Shown here piece by piece: positions 54,766 through 64,000 of a stretch of DNA of 64,000 nt (its first letter is position 1; every line of letters begins with the position of its first letter). Made by a program: the position numbers and the translations under genes. Below the pieces are notes generated by a model. The model made no database searches. It saw nothing but the letters and a program-made list of their open reading frames with translations, and was not told the DNA's origin. This stretch comes from Xanthostigma xanthostigma (Eukaryota > Arthropoda > Insecta > Raphidioptera > Raphidiidae): the NCBI GenBank assembly GCA_963575645.1, contig OY754468.1, forward strand, positions 2,604,001 to 2,668,000, in the 5' to 3' direction.

Positions 54766-55507
54766 TCGCACAATATACTATTATTGAATATCCCGCTAAG
54801 TTAATAACACGTAACATTTAATAGATTTGCGTGGACAATTAAATGCTCATAATAAACAAAGCTCTGTAATAATTAATAATCGACATAAACTAACGTAATT
54901 AACAGTCAGTAGCAGTGCAGCCAATCATAAAACGTGCTTGCATTAATTCGCACAACAAATAGTGACAACCTAAAACAAATAAATAAATAAAACGGACATC
55001 GGGGTTGTTGTTAGTGTTTGATTGGGTCAACTAATAAATAACTGGTTGGCCACGTTATTGAACCGATTTTCAATCGTCCGATGAATCGATCAGGGTCGGT
55101 CCAGGGTTCTCACAACACGAAAAATTGTGTATGATTAGTTTGTACCTACTATCTATTGATTTTACTGTATAACGCATTTTAGGAAAAAGTATTTGTTTCC
55201 AAAACATAATATTGCCTACCTGGTTGCTGTCTCTTTAAACAGGACGAGAGAAACAGGACATTTGGTGGAGGTGACGACAATTTAGATGCAAATTACCTCC
55301 TTATTAAAAAAAATCGCATTGAAATCGGAATTACGATTGTCCGCAATGTTTCTAATAGATTGAATAAGTAGAAGTGGTTCAAAATTAGACTACAAGAATC
55401 CTCTAAAATGCTGTGATTTCAATATTGTTTGTCCGGAGCGCTAGCAAATCTAAGGCCTCGCTCGTTGCCTTTGTCACTTGTCGCATTTACCGATAAAATC
55501 TTAGCAG
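54766..55507. other. No recognisable gene
   Basis: AT-rich; no domains or repeats recognised. Confidence 0.45.
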
Positions 55508-55706
55508 TAGGGGAGGACGGGGTCAATTGTAACACGGGTCAATTGTAACACGGGTCAATTGTAACAGTTACTATTTTAGCGACATCTACCAACAAAATGA
55601 GAACATTATACTACTGCAATCATTTTCCTATTTTGTTGGTAGATATCACTAAAATAGTCACTGTTATACAATTGACCCGTGTTACAATTGGCCCCGTCTT
55701 CACCTA
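55508..55706. mobile_element. Inverted-repeat MITE (GGGGTCAATTGTAACAC)
   Basis: TAGGGGAGGACGGGGTCAA on the left and TTGGCCCCGTCTTCACCTA on the right, with inner arms ATCTACCAACAAAAT and complement. The left arm has CGGGTCAATTGTAACA two to three times in tandem; the right arm fewer. About 200 bp, non-coding. Confidence 0.8.
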
Positions 55707-56541
55707 TTGAAATGTCGTAGGTCTGGCGGGTCTGGGGTCTGGGAACACGTATTTTCAACTCAAAAATACTCGCCCAATAAAGAGAGAGAAAAACAGTTGT
55801 GTGGTTTTAAGAAACCACGACGCAAGTGAAACTTTTATTGGATTGTAGGCGTTGGACTGTAGACACTTATCCATCACGATTCATTATAAACAACAATATT
55901 CACATGAATACACGAATAAAAACATGTAAACACTGTACAGCACTTGCCCGCATGACAGACTGACTATGTGTTATACATACTACGCGGTCACCTGATGCTA
56001 ACCATGGGCGCCGCCATATTGGCCTTGGCTGCTCTACCGAGCGCCTACTCCGAACGCCTTTCACTTTACCCCTACTCCGCGGCCGCCTGTAATGCGACAT
56101 GCAACAGACGGCCAGAAAAATTCGGGGCGACAGAATAAAAGTTTCACTTTAAAAAGTAATAGAAGAAACGCGATTCTTCAAATTTAAATAAACGAAGACA
56201 GGTTGTTTTATCACTTTTTTTAATTTTTACGCAACATGGTTCGTGATTATCACATAGGTGTCAGCACGGCGCTGTTGTATGTTTGTATGCAGTAATCATC
56301 AGTGACACCGTGACAGCGCAACAATGACAGCTATTGTTGCTTGGTGTCTCATTTAACAGTTAATAAAATGGTTAATATACCCGCGCCATGCATAAACATG
56401 TTATATATTATGCAATCTGTACACATAAATAACACACTATGCAAAATATTATGTACTACGTACACGCGAAACAAAGTAGTAAATTAATTAGAAGTAAAAA
56501 CAACCTTTCAAAAACAAAACTTTATAAAAATATATGATTTA
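55707..56541. other. No recognised gene; local GC-rich patch
   Basis: 55980-56100 is GC-richer (GGGCGCCGCCATATTGG, CCGCGGCCGCCTG). A 66-codon minus-strand frame (55900-56100) is arginine-rich and probably reflects composition. Short GACAGCG repeats lie near 56310. A promoter region cannot be excluded. Confidence 0.35.
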
Positions 56542-56769
56542 CTAGCGGTCCGTCCCGGTTTCAACCGGGTACGATAGATATAATTCTGCAAAATGTATTT
56601 CGTTTGCGGCCCGGCGTCTGAACTAATAGCTTTGAGCAAATTCTGCCAGACTTGCTTCTGAACTGATAACTTTGAGCAAATTCTCACAGATGTCGCAACT
56701 TGGTACTAAAACAGTTTTTTTTTTGTTTGCTTCTGAACTAAGACTAACAGCTTTGAGTAAATTATATTC

Positions 56770-57337
56770 TTGGGAATCACATGTCGACTATATTGCTAAA
56801 AGACTAACAACTAGCATCTTTGTTCTTCGGAATCTCTCAAAAATTGTTTCTCGTGATGTTCTAATATTGGTTTTTCATGCACTTATCCAATCAGTGATAT
56901 CATATGCTATTTTGATTTGGGGTCATTCACCACATGCAAATAGAGTATTTGGTCTACAAAGGAAAGCGCTGCGAATAATTAATTCATTACCTTATAGACA
57001 GGACTGTAAAGAGTATTATGCAATCTCTAAAATTTTGACTGTGCCGTCCATTTACATCCTGCACTGCCTTATGTACGTTAAAGTACACCTAACTGAATTT
57101 AATAATAACAGTAATCTGCATTCATATAATACCAGGTCCAATAGGGACATCCATATTAATTTTTATCGTATCAATAAAATAAAAACTGGCATAAACTATT
57201 ATGGCCCTAAATTATTTAACTTCCTTCCACAGTCTGTTAGAGATTTGCCGGAACACCAATTCAAAAAACAAATAAAAACTCTTCTTATTAAGAATAGCTT
57301 TTATTCAATTGAAGAGTTTTTTAATATTAAACTTTAA
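56770..57337 (+). pseudogene. Non-LTR reverse transcriptase C-terminus (open frame, 5'-truncated)
   Basis: An uninterrupted frame reads SWESHVDYIAKRLTTS, LVFHALIQSVISYAILIWG, LQRKALRIIN, then LHSYNTRSN, INYYGPKLFNFLPQSV and a TAA. It is the post-RT region of a Jockey/CR1-like LINE: W-H-I, SYAIL-WG, QRKA-R and the NTR / YGPKLFN blocks. The catalytic core is missing. The intact frame suggests a younger insertion than the LINE at 5590. A 3' UTR and a CTTAT-repeat tail follow. Confidence 0.85.
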
Positions 57338-57385
57338 ATTTTGTAACTGTACGACTTGTGTAAACTTAAGTTTTAACACCAATAA

Positions 57386-57416
57386 ACTATCTTATCTTAT
57401 CTTATCTTATCTTATA
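57386..57416 (+). repeat. (CTTAT)n tail of the LINE
   Basis: Five CTTAT units after AATAAACTAT mark the 3' end of the LINE. Sequence after it (CAGATGTTATATGTTACTAA) resembles 56686-56712, so target DNA is repeated on either side. Confidence 0.8.
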
Positions 57417-57560
57417 TCAGATGTTATATGTTACTAAAACAGTTTTACTGTTACACTGTTATTTTGTACAAAACATTTAATACAAATTATCCTATAGCGT
57501 AAGTTGCACCGTTTACATAACTTCATTGAAATCGGTTCAATGAATTCAGATTATTATAGA

Positions 57561-58678
57561 TTATCATTATTATCCAGCAAAATGTGTAGGGACAGGGCGG
57601 ATTTTTAAAACCCATTTCTTTCGTAGAAGGGTTTTCAAAAAAAAGTTTCGATTTCGAAATTGAGAATCAAACAGCGGTTTAGGATTGCATTAAATCGAAA
57701 AATGTTGGATACAAAATTTATTTCCTTTCATTAAAAGAACAAATATCCTAGATGGGATCGTATTTAAAAAAAGTGGAGACGACCTTGATATCTCGGAAGC
57801 GCCTCCACCAAATAAAAAAAACTAGACCAGCGTTTTTCCCCCTTGAGGCTCTGCAACTTTTGTCATAAACTTTTTTTCGAAAACCCTTCCTGTACGAAAC
57901 AAAAAAGATGTTCGGGCTTTAAACATACAGCCTGTATATTATTATATTATTATCCATGTCACTATAAAAATTGTTCGCTATGCAATAAGTTTAAAACCAA
58001 GAAAGTGAATCAAGAGATTGTGGCAACTTTATGTTGATTTAAAACAATTTAATTAATAAGAACACTCATTTATTAAGTTATTTGTTAATTAAACAAATTA
58101 AGAAAGATAAATGTTAATTAAAACAGGTCCCGCAAAACTATCATTAGAAAAAACATATGTAATTTATAAAATATACTAATTAAACTATATAATGATAAAG
58201 TAATTGTCTCATAACTATTAAATATTAATTTTAAACACTGTAAAAAGATTTAAAGAATGTTCCCAACTAATGACTGGGTTCGAAAAGAAATATTGAATAA
58301 TGAAACACAGTTCACATAATAAAAAACTTTAAAACTGCAGGATTAATTAACCCCATTTCAATTAAAATTCTACATACGCAGTTTTGCCTTTTCGTCAATG
58401 ATAAGTCATTTTTACTATCAATAGTGAATAGGCTATTACACCGTTTTTTGAAAAGTGTTTTAAATGAATGATAAAGAAGCACTATAAATTTTATAACCGA
58501 ATAGTGCCATAAAAACGACTTTTAATTTATCATTATGAATTTTCGCACTCGTGACGTCACTATGATTGTAAATAACAACGACAGTAACCATAGTAACGCT
58601 GTACAATTAAAAATATTTAAGATTGCTATGATTATTACATTACCAGTGTAAGTATACAAGTTAGTAAAACTGTATTTA
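57561..58678. other. No recognisable gene
   Basis: AT-rich. A 64-codon frame at 57843-58037 with several cysteines has spacing unlike a known zinc finger; not called. Confidence 0.4.
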
Positions 58679-58890
58679 TTGCACATACCGCTAAACTAGC
58701 GGTATGTGCTTTATTATCGCTTTGTGCGTCAGAGCTGACTTTCGTTCATATAAGAAGTTATATCTAAGTTAATTTCACACGAAATCCATTCAAATTGAAG
58801 CTTTTTGAAAAGAGGAGATTCTAATCTATAAAATAGAACCATTTTTAAATCAATTTGAGTTCATAAATACTATTAAAATTGTAATTGAAA
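58679..58890 (+). repeat. Dispersed repeat with terminal hairpin, copy 2
   Basis: Perfect hairpin GCACATACCGCTA-AAC-TAGCGGTATGTGC, followed by the same ~180 bases as at 23973. Over 90% identical by eye. Confidence 0.75.
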
Positions 58891-58918
58891 ATCACAAACA
58901 GCAGTTGTCGGTTGGTCT

Positions 58919-58958
58919 GTACGTATGTACGTACGTACGTACGTATGTACGTACGTCA
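58919..58958. repeat. (TACG)n/(TATG)n microsatellite
   Basis: GTACGTATGTACGTACGTAC-type run of about 40 bases, self-complementary. Confidence 0.9.
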
Positions 58959-59212
58959 CGACTCTACAGATCGCAATTTTGGTCGGATTGCCTTGGGTTA
59001 TATTTTATTCACTTTGCTTACTATCAGACCAGAACCCTATTTAAATTCACTAAAATGTGTTCAGTAGTTTAATTTTTATAAACAGTTTTATTTTTTATTA
59101 TTTTTGACAGCTAATTATTTAAAAACAATATAATAAATGCTGTGCAAATATAGTGTAATCCATAAAACAAGTGCTACACTTGTATACCGTGATAACACCA
59201 CTAGACGTATTA

Positions 59213-59284
59213 GGCAGCCGTGGCGCAATGGATATGCCGTTGGATCCCCAAGGGCAAGGTCCTGGGTTCGAATCCTTACGATAT
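59213..59284 (+). repeat. tRNA-like / SINE-type sequence
   Basis: GTGGCGCAATGGATATG (A box) and CTGGGTTCGAATCC (B box) 40 bases apart, followed by a T-rich stretch that could terminate pol III. D- and T-arms are tRNA-like, similar to tRNA-Arg types that have AATGGAT, but acceptor ends do not pair well. A SINE head or tRNA pseudogene. Confidence 0.55.
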
Positions 59285-59745
59285 CATTGATTTTTTTCTT
59301 TTTTTTTTCTTTTTATTTTGTTTTATTTTATTCCACTTGATATTAATTATATATTATATTATGTATAGTTCTTAATTTTTTTTATTTTTGCAAACTTAAA
59401 AAAAAATATTTTTTCAATTTTTAATTATTTATTTCTTTAAATTTTTAAATCTTGTTAAATTTATTAAAAATATTTTTTAATTGTTATTTTTTTATCATAC
59501 AGTGGAAAACTTGCGGGATGTGCACTTTTGGTTTTGCCAACTATTTATGAAATGTATTTGTCCTTGGTAGATTAGTACTTTCTGCTTTTACGAAATCGTC
59601 TTCCATGATGCAAAACCAATAAAATACGGGATAGAAGTCTATAAACGTGATAATAACTTGAAAGAACTTCAAAATAACACACAGCACAACATAAACGTAG
59701 CTTCAAATCTTTGATTAACGTCTGAATAGAAATCTTCAAATAAAT
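59285..59745. other. T/A-rich stretch without gene
   Basis: Long T and A runs after the tRNA-like sequence; nothing else recognised. Confidence 0.45.
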
Positions 59746-59815
59746 AAAATTTTATTATTTTTTGTCAATATATTGGTCTGAGAAAAATTGGTCGACAATT
59801 TTATTTATTTGAATA
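59746..59815. repeat. TCAGACAATATATT family, short remnant
   Basis: AAATAAATAAAATTTTATT, GTCAATATATTGGTCTGAG and AATTGGTCGACAATTTTATT: the arms remain but the hairpin centre is lost. Confidence 0.6.
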
Positions 59816-60364
59816 AACGTAGCTTGTTTACAGACGAAGTGACGTCACACCAAGATGGCGAACAGCGTTTTTGAGTTTTGAAACAGATTAAAAAAAATAC
59901 TACTCTTAAAATTGAATTATAAAATTTATAGTGCATTATTATGAATAGAAATCAACATTTCTCGTTTGCTTTTTACGAAATCCATCAAGAATATGTATTA
60001 TTAGATTTTTTCTTACATTGTGCAAAATACCCTATTGTGGTGCCATTCTAATGCTGTTAATTTCTTTTCATCTTGATATCCCAGAAGAGTGAGACAACGA
60101 CTTCTTTATATAAAGCGACTATTTATTTGATTTGTGTTTATAAATAAAAGTTTAGCGGCAAGTTGATACCCTATGATAAACTTCTAAGCCAAAGCTCTTG
60201 ATTGAAAGAAACAAGAGTTGTAAGCACTATAATCCCGCGCGTTCGTAACTAGACGAGTTTTCGAATTAAATACGGTATGCGTTCAAAAAAGGAGCAGTTT
60301 GAACAAATTAAACGTAACTTTCTCATCTGTGTCAGCCAAGCTCGGCAATTGAACGTTCTAACAA
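59816..60364. other. No recognisable gene
   Basis: AT-rich; nothing assigned. Confidence 0.4.
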
Positions 60365-60958
60365 TCATATATTATATTAATACGCTAAGGTTAAAGATGT
60401 TTGCCTTCCTTTTTAGAAAAAACCTCACAATTTCTCCACATAAATTATATATCATTTTACAGATAATTGCTTGCTCTACTGACATCGACAACTAACAAAT
60501 TTATTATTGCTTTTGTTTTTGTAAATTAATTAAAATACAGCAACGCTGAACAACGCCTGCCATCTGACGGCTTTAATTTTGAAACGTCAACACTTCGATC
60601 TGTCATCTGACCTTCATAGTGTAATACAACAGACACAATACTGCATACTGCCATCTGACGGCTTTAATTTTGAAACAGCGAGCAACGCTGAACAACGTCA
60701 CAGCAATGCTGCATGATGCCATCTGACGGCTTAGCTCAACGCTTTTTCTACTTGCGCCTCTATATGACAATTTTAGCAAAATATTTCTTCGATCTGTCAT
60801 CTGAGCTTCATATTGTAATACAACAAAAAGAAGAACGTTATAAGCAGTGTGCAAAATTAGAAACGAATTAAATACCTGCAATCATATTAGAAAATAATTT
60901 TGTAAAGTGATAATTATTATGCTTATTTAGTGCGAATAATTCGCACAGGTCACACTAG
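60365..60958 (+). mobile_element. Non-autonomous Helitron, family B copy 4
   Basis: TCATATATTATATTAATACG after an A to CACACTAG before T, hairpin GTGCGAATAATTCGCAC perfect. 594 bp. Three CCATCTGACGGC blocks. Its right neighbour is another dispersed repeat (60959). Confidence 0.9.
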
Positions 60959-61205
60959 TTATTATTTTAACATATTTATTAACGTAAGTTTGTAACATGA
61001 ATATTATTTATTTCAACATGTTTATTAACGTAATTTTATAACATGAATATTATTTAGTTCAACACATTTATTAATTTAAGTTTTTTAACATGAACACTAC
61101 TTCCTAGTTCATACGCTCCGCTGCCATCTTGCCTTTGTTTTTCTACATGACCACAAGAGTACACCAGTGGCAGCGTGGCTTTTTAAGACATGGTGTTACA
61201 ACGTG
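60959..61205 (+). repeat. Dispersed repeat with ~52-bp internal duplication, copy 2
   Basis: Matches 22713-22960: AACATATTTATTAACGTAAG units, CTTCCTAGTTCATACGCTCC, TGGCTTTTTAAGACATGGTG. Confidence 0.7.
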
Positions 61206-61336
61206 TATATTTGCCCAAATCATTTTGAGCTACGTTCGACTCCCGCTATAACTCAAAATCTATTTGACCTGTACACTCGTAATTTTGTTTATTTATTAAG
61301 GTCCAGTTACGAAAAATCCCAAACTTTAATAAATAA

Positions 61337-61449
61337 CCCTATTTTTAACAAAATAATTCGATTATAGTAAAAAAGCTATCACTGAAATAATTGCAACATT
61401 TAATATTAAGCACCCCACGCTTTTTCTACTATAATTGAATTATTTTGTA
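61337..61449. repeat. Hairpin repeat
   Basis: ACAAAATAATTCGATTATAG and its near complement at 61423-61447 enclose a 45-base centre. A short MITE remnant. Confidence 0.65.
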
Positions 61450-62600
61450 GATAACCTAATTTTTTATTTTAATCTTATTCCAAATTAATTAGTCATAATT
61501 GATTTTGGACTTTCTATTGCTGTAACACAAACTCTTCATATTTAAAAATCATTTGCTATTTTTTAGTTCGGTTTGCTATTAAAGCGTGCTTTTTTAGTTT
61601 TTTTAAAACTATAATTTATTTTCTTAATTTTTAGTCTTAAAACGACATCGAGGAATTTTTCAATTCAAATTTTTCAAATTCAAGTTTGTTTTTATTAAAT
61701 AAAAGTATTGTGATCGGCCTTTGAATCGTGTGCAAATTTTCATGTTAATCAGACTTCTTGAAATTAGTGAAAATTACGCTGAAAGATTTCTTTACATAGA
61801 GATATTAGACTAGAGTACGCGAGTGAGCCATGAAATGTCTGCAATTCAGAGAGAGAAAAGTTCCATATCTCCACGATAACTAATGATACAAAAAAATGCT
61901 GATTTGAGCAAATATATATCTGGTTTTCTAGAATTTTTGCAGCGTTCTCTCTCAACTGAGGACACTTTCACTTACGGCAAGCATACGAACTAGCGAACTT
62001 TAGTTACTTATAAATTTTTCGAAACGTTGGCTACTAGTGAAACATTGGTAAAGCTTATTTATTTATGATCCTCAACCAAAACCATCCTTCATCCTAGTTA
62101 CTTATATCTCTATGATACAAACATAGATAGAAACATACATACACTATGTACATATACATGTCAAGCTAATATAAGCGTGTTAAAATAACCTAAAAATCGT
62201 TATTTTTCCTCTTTTGTAAACTGCCTTGGAACGACCATAAATCACAAAAACATGGAGTGAAATTAATTTTTTCACGCAATTTAATCTAAAATCTCCCATC
62301 CCTGTTCGAATAGCCTGTTACATATAATATCGCGTCGAGCTTAAGTGAGAATACGTGCGCGCCGTGTGCCGTGGATCGACTGTCGCTGTCACACATCAAA
62401 TAAAACGGCAAACGTACCGACTCGTTCTCTCTCGTACACCAATAAACGATGCGGTCCGGAAAGCTTTATACTGATCATTAAACGCTGACATTCTATGTAT
62501 GGATAACGGTTGAAAAATTGTCGCCGTTACCACTCTTTCACTGTGTTTATTTTAAATCTGCGACGGCAAGACAAAACGACTAAAGCTGAATTTTATTCCC
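61450..62600. other. No recognisable gene
   Basis: Unassigned; a moderate-GC patch at 62340-62460. Frames are short and lack domains. Confidence 0.4.
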
Positions 62601-62611
62601 TCAGTTTATCT

Positions 62612-62935
62612 GTCGATGGTTGTCCAGGAAAAAAATTTTTAATCTATATTTCGACCAAGTCATTGTAAATTGGATCTTTGAAACTTTGCGTGATATATGC
62701 TATGTGATGTCATCCAATATGGCGGACGCTCCAAGATGGCGAATTATTTTTTCTTCAATACCGGCGTGATATCGATATTAACTGAAAATTAGTTTTGACG
62801 ATGGTTGTCCGGCAAAAAAATTTGTAAATTGCATTTCAACCATTTCGTGGTAAATTGGAGCTCTGTGTGACATAAGATAAGCGACGTCATCGAATATGGC
62901 GGACGCTCCAAGATGGCGATTTATAAAATCGTTAG
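62612..62935. repeat. Diverged tandem duplication, ~185-bp period
   Basis: GATGGTTGTCC (62615, 62801), TAAATTGGA and ATATGGCGGACGCTCCAAGATGGCGA (26 identical bases, quoted here only as ATATGGCGGACGCTCCAAG) occur twice. Two units with indels. Confidence 0.7.
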
Positions 62936-63419
62936 CGCGGAAAGTTAAAATGTTAAGAAATGGATCAAAGGTCGAAACAGAAAATATTTTGTGTCTATTT
63001 TTAGAGTTAATTAAGTGGTGTATCATATTATGAAAAATAAACAAAAAATAATACTAGAAATCGCTGCTCAGTTGTTTGATAGACAATTTTATCTTGTGCC
63101 CATAGATAACACAATATACACATATTTTCTCCCCATAACGACTCTCATTTCTTTTCCTTTGCTTTTTTAAAATATAAATGCTTCATTTTTTGTGTAAACT
63201 TTCGAGGACATGTGACTTTTTGCACTGATTTTTTCTCGTTTCTTTGTAGGTGCAATTAAATTTAATTTGTTGCGTGAATTTACAAAAAAATGGCTAAAAC
63301 TTCCCAACTTCCTTCACCACATGGTTGGTATACTTTAGTATAGATAAAATGAACAAACGAGCAACGAAACAATTATGTATCAAAAAGAAACAATTTCATA
63401 AAATAATAAAAATAGGTAA
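62936..63419. other. No recognisable gene
   Basis: AT-rich; nothing assigned. Confidence 0.4.
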
Positions 63420-63998
63420 AAAACGAGTGTGCTTTAGAACACCCGACTGAAGTCAAACTTCTTCCTGCCATAATTTGTTATTATTAATCCGAAAATTCGC
63501 AAAATATGAACTTAAAAATGATTTTACAATTTTATTCACTTTAAACGTAGAATATTTAATGTATTGAACAAAATATTAATTTATAAAATTGTTCAAGAAC
63601 GAAATGAACAGTCTAATTTAAGAAGAAAGAAATATAAACAAAAGATAATGAAAACAAAAGTAATACATTGCAATTACTTAGCTCTCGTTGGATTTTAAGC
63701 GTAAACCGTAAGAAATATTATTTAAAGTAGGTTTACAAAACTTTTTTCTGTCTCCCGATAGCGCCACTGGCAAGCAAAGTATGTGTCATTCTATTGTTAG
63801 TACTGCTTATATTTTCGGCCACCTGATGGCGCCACTAGCCAGTGAAGCATTTGTCATCCTCTGTCTATCTTAACTAGCTTATATCTCTCTCTCAACTTCC
63901 GTTCAACTCGCCTGATCACACTTCCGTAAAACTCTCGTCAGGCATTCACCAGCTTACTCCCCAAGTCAAGCGTGCGTAAAGTAGTTTTACTTCAAAAA
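63420..63998. repeat. Repeat family E copy 3 (uninterrupted)
   Basis: GAGTGTGCTTTAGAACACC at the left and GTTTTACTTCAAAA at the right edge of the window. It preserves the AAATATTATTTAAAG segment that is split by a Helitron in copy 2. GCGCCACTGGC/AGCGCCACTAGCC direct repeats lie at 63760 and 63830. Confidence 0.65.
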
Positions 63999-64000
63999 TC

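Larger units (their letters stand above)
56542..57560 (-). mobile_element. Helitron, family D, with nested LINE
   Basis: On the minus strand it starts TCTATAATAATCTGAATTC (57560) and ends with the hairpin-bearing CCCGGTTGAAACCGGGAC then GGACCGCTAG at 56542, between A56541 and T57561. CTGAACTAATAGCTTTGAGC-type units occur three times near the 3' end. A LINE 3' fragment occupies about 56745-57416. Confidence 0.7.

Noticed and set aside
58919..58958. CRISPR-like or regulatory array
   Set aside because: It is a simple tetranucleotide microsatellite.
60350..60365. Proof of an empty site for Helitron B copy 4 from the repeat at 22706
   Set aside because: The right flank is homologous from the T onward, but only about six bases match on the left, which is too few.
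60603..60881. Minus-strand frames beginning MQVFNSF in the family B Helitrons, recurring at 7786, 15301, 51522 and 60603
   Set aside because: They recur only because the Helitron recurs; frames differ in length between copies and follow the repeat modules.

Overview
The window reads as eukaryotic, very AT-rich intergenic DNA from an insect genome, probably a moth or butterfly (Lepidoptera). That inference rests on the repeat repertoire: several Helitron families with TC...CTAG ends, hAT, Tc1/mariner-pogo, piggyBac-like and Harbinger-like MITEs, and decayed non-LTR retrotransposons with microsatellite tails. I see no bacterial operons, no CRISPR array, no rRNA, and no intact host protein-coding gene. 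Apart from transposon fragments the open frames are short and mostly lie inside repeats.

Layout. 0-5 kb: a fold-back repeat, a tRNA-carrying Helitron, an inverted-repeat MITE with a GTCGAC cluster, and a hAT-like element with an exact 8-bp target duplication. 4.6-6.6 kb: a THAP-domain fragment and a decayed LINE with an (ATT)n tail. 6.9-16.8 kb: Helitrons of two families, palindromes, 105-bp and 82-bp tandem arrays, and a hAT MITE. 16.8-27.5 kb: a large palindrome, a repeat present in both orientations across the window, pogo/Tigger derivatives, a LINE nested in an inverted-repeat element with a clean 10-bp duplication, and a long fold-back element split by a pogo MITE. 28-34 kb: a fold-back element carrying a TTAA-flanked (piggyBac-like) MITE, three abutting TA-flanked MITEs, and a Helitron with internal 91-bp repeats. 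35-45 kb: pogo-like MITEs, a ~290-bp purine-rich array, LINE, Harbinger-like and Helitron fragments, and a 155-bp array inside a dispersed repeat. 45-64 kb: hAT and Helitron copies, a pogo-like MITE opened by nested inserts, a perfect 75-bp snap-back MITE, a duplicated promoter-like segment, a LINE nested in a Helitron, and the left part of another repeat at the window edge.

The most interesting signals are three. (1) Six related Helitrons each carry a tRNA-Lys-derived sequence; all share a broken anticodon stem, and the anticodon varies between CTT, GTC and ATC. (2) A hammerhead-like motif (CTGA, four bases, hairpin, GAAACG) recurs in at least four otherwise different palindromic repeat families. 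(3) Several repeats show expanded internal tandem arrays where a second copy in the same window has one unit. Nested insertions with recoverable target duplications or empty sites give a relative chronology. Family names are assigned by eye from termini and duplications, so superfamily calls are inference unless a target duplication is stated.
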